Program-made: the position numbers and the translations under genes
The notes under the pieces: model-generated
What the model was told of the DNA's origin: nothing
The model's input: the letters and a program-made list of their open reading frames with translations, nothing else
Database searches by the model: none
Shown here: one piece after another, positions 61,158 to 64,000 of the stretch
Layout: every line of letters starts with the position of its first letter
Numbering within the stretch: position 1 is the first letter of the stretch
Assembly (NCBI RefSeq): GCF_008033445.1
Contig: NZ_VNKO01000004.1
Span: 116,449-180,448, forward strand
Length of the DNA stretch: 64,000 nt
Source: Vulcaniibacterium gelatinicum
GTDB lineage: Bacteria > Pseudomonadota > Gammaproteobacteria > Xanthomonadales > Xanthomonadaceae
Direction: 5' to 3'

Positions 61158-62302
61158 CGGGACACGCCCCCGTTCTTCGCGCCGTCCGCGTTGGCCGCGA
61201 CCTGCGGCTTGGCGGCCGCGGCCTGGCCGAGCACCTGCACTTGCGCGCCGTCACGCAGCGCCACCTTGCCGGCGGTGACCACCTGGTCGCCGTCCTTCAG
61301 GCCGCCGCGGATCTCGGCCCATTCGCCGTCGAGGTAGCCGAGCTTGACCGGCACCCGCATGGCCTTGCCCTGGCGAACCACGAACACCGCCGGGTCGGAC
61401 TCGTCCTCGAGCAGCGCCGCACGCGGCACGGTCAGGGCGTTGGTGCGCTGGTCATAGTCCACGCTGATGCGCCCGAACATGCCGGGCTTGAGCTGGCCGC
61501 CGCCCGCGAACGCCGCGACCACGCGGAAGGTGCCGCTCTTGGCGTCCACCACCGGTGCCACGCGGTCGATCACGCCGGTGAAGCGCCGGCCCGGCATCGC
61601 GTCCACTTCCATCGTCACCGGCAGGCCGGCGCGCAAGGTGGCCAGCTCGCGCTCGGGCACGTTCAGCACCGCCTCCAGGCGCGAATCGTCCACGATGCGG
61701 AAGATCGGCGTGTTGGCGGCGACGTAGTTGCCGGGCTTGATCATGCGCTCGGCGATCACGCCGGAGATCGGCGCGGTGACGTTGGCGTAGGCCACCTCGA
61801 GGCTGTCGCGGCGCCAGGCGGCGCGCGCATTCTCCAGGTCGTAGCGGATCTGGTCGATGTCGTTGGCGCTGATCAGCTTCTGCTCGGCGAGCCGGCGCGA
61901 ACGCTCGTAGTTGGCCTCGAGCTTGCGCACCTGCGCGGCCGACTGCGCGGCGCTGAGCGCGGAGCGGGCGGCATCGAGCCGGACCAGGGTCTGGCCCGCG
62001 CGCACCGGCTGGCCTTCCTCGACCAGCACTTGCAGCGCCACGCCCGAGGTCTTGGCCACCACCATCGCCTCGCCGCGCGCCTCCAGCGGCGCGGTGCCGG
62101 TGTAGCGGGCGGCGATCGGCCGCCGGGCCGCACTGGCGACCTCGACCGGGATCGCCTCGGGCCCCTTCTTCTCGTCCTTGGCCTTGGCCTGGGCATCGGC
62201 GGGACCGCCCTTGCCGCAAGCCGCCAGGGCCAGCGCGCAGCCGAGGAGGACGGCACCGGCCGCAAGGCGGGAACGGCCGGGGATGGAGGTCTGGATATGC
62301 AT
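61154..62302 (-). CDS. RND efflux periplasmic adaptor lipoprotein
   Basis: The membrane-fusion protein of the tripartite pump, 382 residues. The lipoprotein signal ends in LALAA-C29. Next come a barrel-sandwich half (TGTAPLEARGEAMVVAKTSG), an alpha hairpin (about 105-145), the other half-motif (YANVTAPISGVIAERMIKPG) and beta-barrel and proximal domains (VPRAALLEDESDPAVFVV). I choose ATG 62300-62302; upstream in-frame ATGs exist but would add a non-hydrophobic extension before the signal. A 24-base palindrome lies 20 bases upstream. Confidence 0.9.
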   Translation of the reverse strand: MHIQTSIPGRSRLAAGAVLLGCALALAACGKGGPADAQAKAKDEKKGPEAIPVEVASAARRPIAARYTGTAPLEARGEAMVVAKTSGVALQVLVEEGQPVRAGQTLVRLDAARSALSAAQSAAQVRKLEANYERSRRLAEQKLISANDIDQIRYDLENARAAWRRDSLEVAYANVTAPISGVIAERMIKPGNYVAANTPIFRIVDDSRLEAVLNVPERELATLRAGLPVTMEVDAMPGRRFTGVIDRVAPVVDAKSGTFRVVAAFAGGGQLKPGMFGRISVDYDQRTNALTVPRAALLEDESDPAVFVVRQGKAMRVPVKLGYLDGEWAEIRGGLKDGDQVVTAGKVALRDGAQVQVLGQAAAAKPQVAANADGAKNGGVSR

Positions 62303-62321
62303 GACGTGGTGGAACCCCATT

Positions 62322-62345
62322 GGTGTTATAGGCATGTATATCACC
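62322..62345. promoter_or_regulatory. Candidate operator of the RND operon
   Basis: The palindrome GGTGTTATA-GGCATG-TATATCACC matches itself in 8 of 9 positions per arm. On the minus strand it contains TATAAC (62325-62330), a possible -10 box whose transcript would start about 16 bases before the adaptor ATG. A repressor bound there would block the promoter. The shape suits a TetR- or MarR-type dimer. No regulator gene is adjacent, so the binding protein would be encoded elsewhere. Confidence 0.5.
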
Positions 62346-62435
62346 ACCCCTCCCGGCGGCCATGCGCCGAAGGTCATGGTGACGGGTGCCGGTTGATCGA
62401 CGCCCCCTCCCCGATCCTGATGCGGGTGGCGGCGG

Positions 62436-62465
62436 TTGGGTTGCAAAGAAGCGGCAAGCTATACT
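62436..62465 (+). promoter_or_regulatory. Candidate promoter of the cytochrome pair
   Basis: TTGGGT (62436-62441) and TATACT (62460-62465), separated by 18 bases, stand about 64 bases before the first cytochrome ATG. The -10 matches consensus in five of six places, the -35 only in TTG. Together with the operator candidate this accounts for most of the 226-base divergent gap; nothing else was recognised there. Confidence 0.4.
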
Positions 62466-62528
62466 GCAGCGCTTGTGCGCCGCGCATTCATGCCGGCGCG
62501 TTCCCGAGCCAACCTGCGGACACACCAC

Positions 62529-62870
62529 ATGACGCGACCGTTGCCGATCGCCGCCACCCTGGCGCTGGCCTTCCTTCCGTTCATCGCCGCCGCACAGCAA
62601 CCGGCCGCCGCCGGCAACGCCGACAAGGGCAAGCAGCTCACCTATACCTGCCGCGGCTGCCATGGCGTGGAGGGCTACCAGAACGCGTACCCGACCTACC
62701 ACGTGCCCAAGATTGGCGGCCAGTCGGCGCAGTACCTCGTCAACGCCCTGACCGAGTACAAGCAGGGCAAGCGCAAGCACCCGACGATGCAGGCCCAGGC
62801 CCAGAGTTTCTCCGACCAGGACATCGCCGACATCGCCGCCTATCTGTCGAACCTGAAGAAGGCCAAGTGA
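62529..62870 (+). CDS. Class I c-type cytochrome, soluble periplasmic
   Basis: A 113-residue monohaem cytochrome with a cleavable signal (about 1-22, IAATLALAFLPFIAAA). The haem motif is C41-x-x-C44-H45 (CRGCH), and the methionine ligand is likely in HPTMQAQAQSF. The segment VPKIGGQSAQYLVNALTEYK is typical of cytochrome c4/c553 domains. It lies 8 bases ahead of a second, lipid-anchored cytochrome of the same type. An electron carrier between quinol oxidation and an oxidase is a reasonable role; partners are unknown. Confidence 0.9.
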   Translation: MTRPLPIAATLALAFLPFIAAAQQPAAAGNADKGKQLTYTCRGCHGVEGYQNAYPTYHVPKIGGQSAQYLVNALTEYKQGKRKHPTMQAQAQSFSDQDIADIAAYLSNLKKAK

Positions 62871-62878
62871 GCCGCCCC

Positions 62879-63319
62879 ATGACGAAGACCACCCTCGCCA
62901 TCGCGGCGCTCGCCGCCTCGCTCGCCCTGACCGCCTGCGGCAAGTCCGAGCCCGCAGCCGAACACGCCGCCGGCGCCGAGTCCGGCGCCGCGCCCAAGTC
63001 GTCCTCCGCCGGCCTGCCGACGGGCCGCGCCGAGATCGGCAAGCAGCTCGCCACCACCAAGAACGCCGCCACCGGCCAGGCCTGCGTGGACTGCCACGGC
63101 GCCGACGGCAACACGCCGATCGATCCGTCCTACCCCAAGCTCGGCGGCCAGTACGCCGACTACCTGGCGCACGCGCTCATCGCCTACCGCAAGGGCGACC
63201 GCGACAATGCGCTGATGGCCAGCCAGGCACAGCCGCTGGACGACCAGCAGATCGCCGACCTGGCGGCGTACTTCGCCAGCCGCCCGGGCCAGCTCTCGGA
63301 TCTGTCCGGCCAGTACTGA
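62879..63319 (+). CDS. Class I c-type cytochrome, lipoprotein
   Basis: A 146-residue cytochrome with a lipoprotein signal (ASLALTA-C20) and an Ala/Ser-rich linker to about residue 45. The haem motif is C69-x-x-C72-H73 (CVDCH). The methionine ligand is likely in NALMASQAQPL. The segment YPKLGGQYADYLAHALIAY parallels the upstream cytochrome, so the two look like halves of a c4-type dihaem protein kept as separate genes. Start ATG, 8 bases after the first gene; a GTG overlapping its stop is an alternative. Confidence 0.88.
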   Translation: MTKTTLAIAALAASLALTACGKSEPAAEHAAGAESGAAPKSSSAGLPTGRAEIGKQLATTKNAATGQACVDCHGADGNTPIDPSYPKLGGQYADYLAHALIAYRKGDRDNALMASQAQPLDDQQIADLAAYFASRPGQLSDLSGQY

Positions 63320-63342
63320 GCCACCGGATTCCATCGTTCCGG

Positions 63343-63367
63343 AACGGCCCGCCACGCGCGGGCCGTT
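63343..63367 (+). terminator. Terminator after the cytochrome pair
   Basis: A 10-bp stem (AACGGCCCGC / GCGGGCCGTT) with a 5-base loop, followed on the plus strand by TCCGTTTC. It stands 24 bases past the last cytochrome stop in the gap to the convergent hypothetical gene and should end plus-strand transcription. Confidence 0.65.
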
Positions 63368-63404
63368 TCCGTTTCAGGCGCCACGCGCCAGGCTCCGCAC
63401 GCCC

Positions 63405-64000
63405 TCATCCGCCCGGCGGCGGGCGCACGCTGCCGTTGTCTTCCTGCAGGTGCGGCTTGAACGGGATGTCCGGCGGCGGCCGTGCGGTCGCCGGCTGTTC
63501 CTCGAGGTTGGGATCCACGATGTCGCAGGCGCCGCCGACCGCGAGCACGACCACGTTGCAAACCAGCCGCTTCGACGTGCCCGGGATCGGGATCGTGACC
63601 GTGCGGACGCTGCGCCGCACCCACTCCGCCAGCAGCGACTCGTGCGGCCGCCAGTACTTGTCGAACACGGTCGGGGTGTAGTCGTAAGGCGGACGGCGCA
63701 GCCAGGTGCCGGCGCGGTCGAGGTCGGCGATGCGCTCCTCGACCGTGCCGGGCGCGCGTCCGCCCGCACTGCCCGGACCGGAGGGCAGGCGCGCGCGGCC
63801 TTCGTCGTCGTACAGCCCGGGACGCGTGCCGCTGCCGGGTTGCCCCCCGGCCCGTTCGCGCGTGCCGATGCCCCAGTCGTCCGACCTGGCCGCAGCCGGC
63901 CGGCTGCCCAGCGCCGCGCTCGGCGTGGGCCCGCGCCCCGCGGTGCCCGCCTCCGTCGGCGCGCCGTCGCGCGTGGGCGACGGCGCCGGTCGCGCGCCCG
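63405..64000 (-). CDS. Conserved xanthomonad hypothetical protein (5' end outside window)
   Basis: The frame is open to the window edge, so only the last 197 or so residues are seen. The visible part starts as a disordered stretch rich in Gly, Pro, Ala and Arg, then has ADLDRAGTWLRRPPYDYTPT and a compact domain FDKYWRPHESLLAEWVRRSV with a short hydrophobic strand (CNVVVLAVGGACDIVDPN). It ends in RPPPDIPFKPHLQEDNGSV. I recall such C-termini from unnamed proteins of Xanthomonas and relatives. No function is known. The GTG at 63668 is only an internal codon. Confidence 0.7.
   Translation of the reverse strand, partial: GARPAPSPTRDGAPTEAGTAGRGPTPSAALGSRPAAARSDDWGIGTRERAGGQPGSGTRPGLYDDEGRARLPSGPGSAGGRAPGTVEERIADLDRAGTWLRRPPYDYTPTVFDKYWRPHESLLAEWVRRSVRTVTIPIPGTSKRLVCNVVVLAVGGACDIVDPNLEEQPATARPPPDIPFKPHLQEDNGSVRPPPGG

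Noticed and set aside
58218..61337. A 1039-codon plus-strand open frame opposite the first RND permease, and a similar one (54712-57837) opposite the second.
   Set aside because: Antisense shadows with low-complexity His/Arg/Gln translations; the minus-strand frames are clear RND pumps.

Overview
The window is a high-GC, densely packed stretch of a gammaproteobacterial chromosome. Its gene order points to the Xanthomonadaceae/Lysobacteraceae (Xanthomonas, Stenotrophomonas, Lysobacter, Luteimonas and relatives). Supporting blocks are tpiA-secG-tRNA-Leu-nuoA-N-tRNA-fMet, fimV-truA-trpF-trpB-trpA-accD, comEC-exbB-exbD-msbA-lpxK-kdsB beside lolCD and sdhCDAB, and a secretion-effector gene with an XVIPCD-type C-terminus. 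The genus cannot be fixed from sequence reading alone. Nearly all of it is core genome; many neighbouring genes overlap by 4 bp (ATGA or GTGA), which suggests translational coupling.

Layout. 1-28598 is one long minus-strand run. In transcription order it holds prmB, aroC, asd, fimV, truA, trpF, trpB, a palindromic repeat, trpA, accD, glmM, a 2OG-Fe(II) oxygenase gene, tpiA, secG, tRNA-Leu(GAG), the fourteen complex I genes nuoA-nuoN, tRNA-fMet and tandem terminators. 28678-30200 (plus) is a SCO copper chaperone gene and psd. 30249-43540 (minus) runs from an SDHAF4-like small gene through sdhC-D-A-B, sdhE, a YgfX-like gene, lolC, lolD, comEC, exbB, exbD, msbA and lpxK to kdsB. 43569-44447 (plus) is ygfZ.

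44448-47040 is the one accessory island. A lipoprotein gene overlaps by ATGA a gene that, once a one-frame break is repaired, encodes a protein with an N-terminal region that looks like a peptidoglycan-hydrolase-type domain and a C-terminal XVIPCD secretion domain. I read this as an antibacterial type IV secretion effector (X-Tfe) with its periplasmic immunity lipoprotein (X-Tfi). The effector frame is broken at a (GC)4 tract. The secretion apparatus itself is not in the window.

47056-52059 (minus) holds a fused E1 alpha-beta 2-oxoacid dehydrogenase gene, a GNAT acetyltransferase gene, a glutaryl-CoA dehydrogenase gene and a glycine-zipper envelope protein gene. 52219-54579 (plus) holds a small DUF6116-like gene, a TatD-family nuclease gene and a TraB/PrgY-family membrane protein gene. 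54631-62302 (minus) is an efflux operon with an adaptor lipoprotein and two tandem RND permeases; its promoter region carries a 24-bp palindrome that may be an operator. 62529-63319 (plus) holds two small c-type cytochromes. The window ends in a 5'-truncated conserved hypothetical gene (minus).

Functionally, complex I, complex II with two assembly-factor genes, the SCO protein and the cytochromes serve aerobic respiration. accD, psd, kdsB, lpxK, msbA, lolCD and glmM serve envelope building. No CRISPR array, insertion sequence, prophage or rRNA was seen. No gene-free stretch exceeds 300 bases; the longest is 62303-62528.
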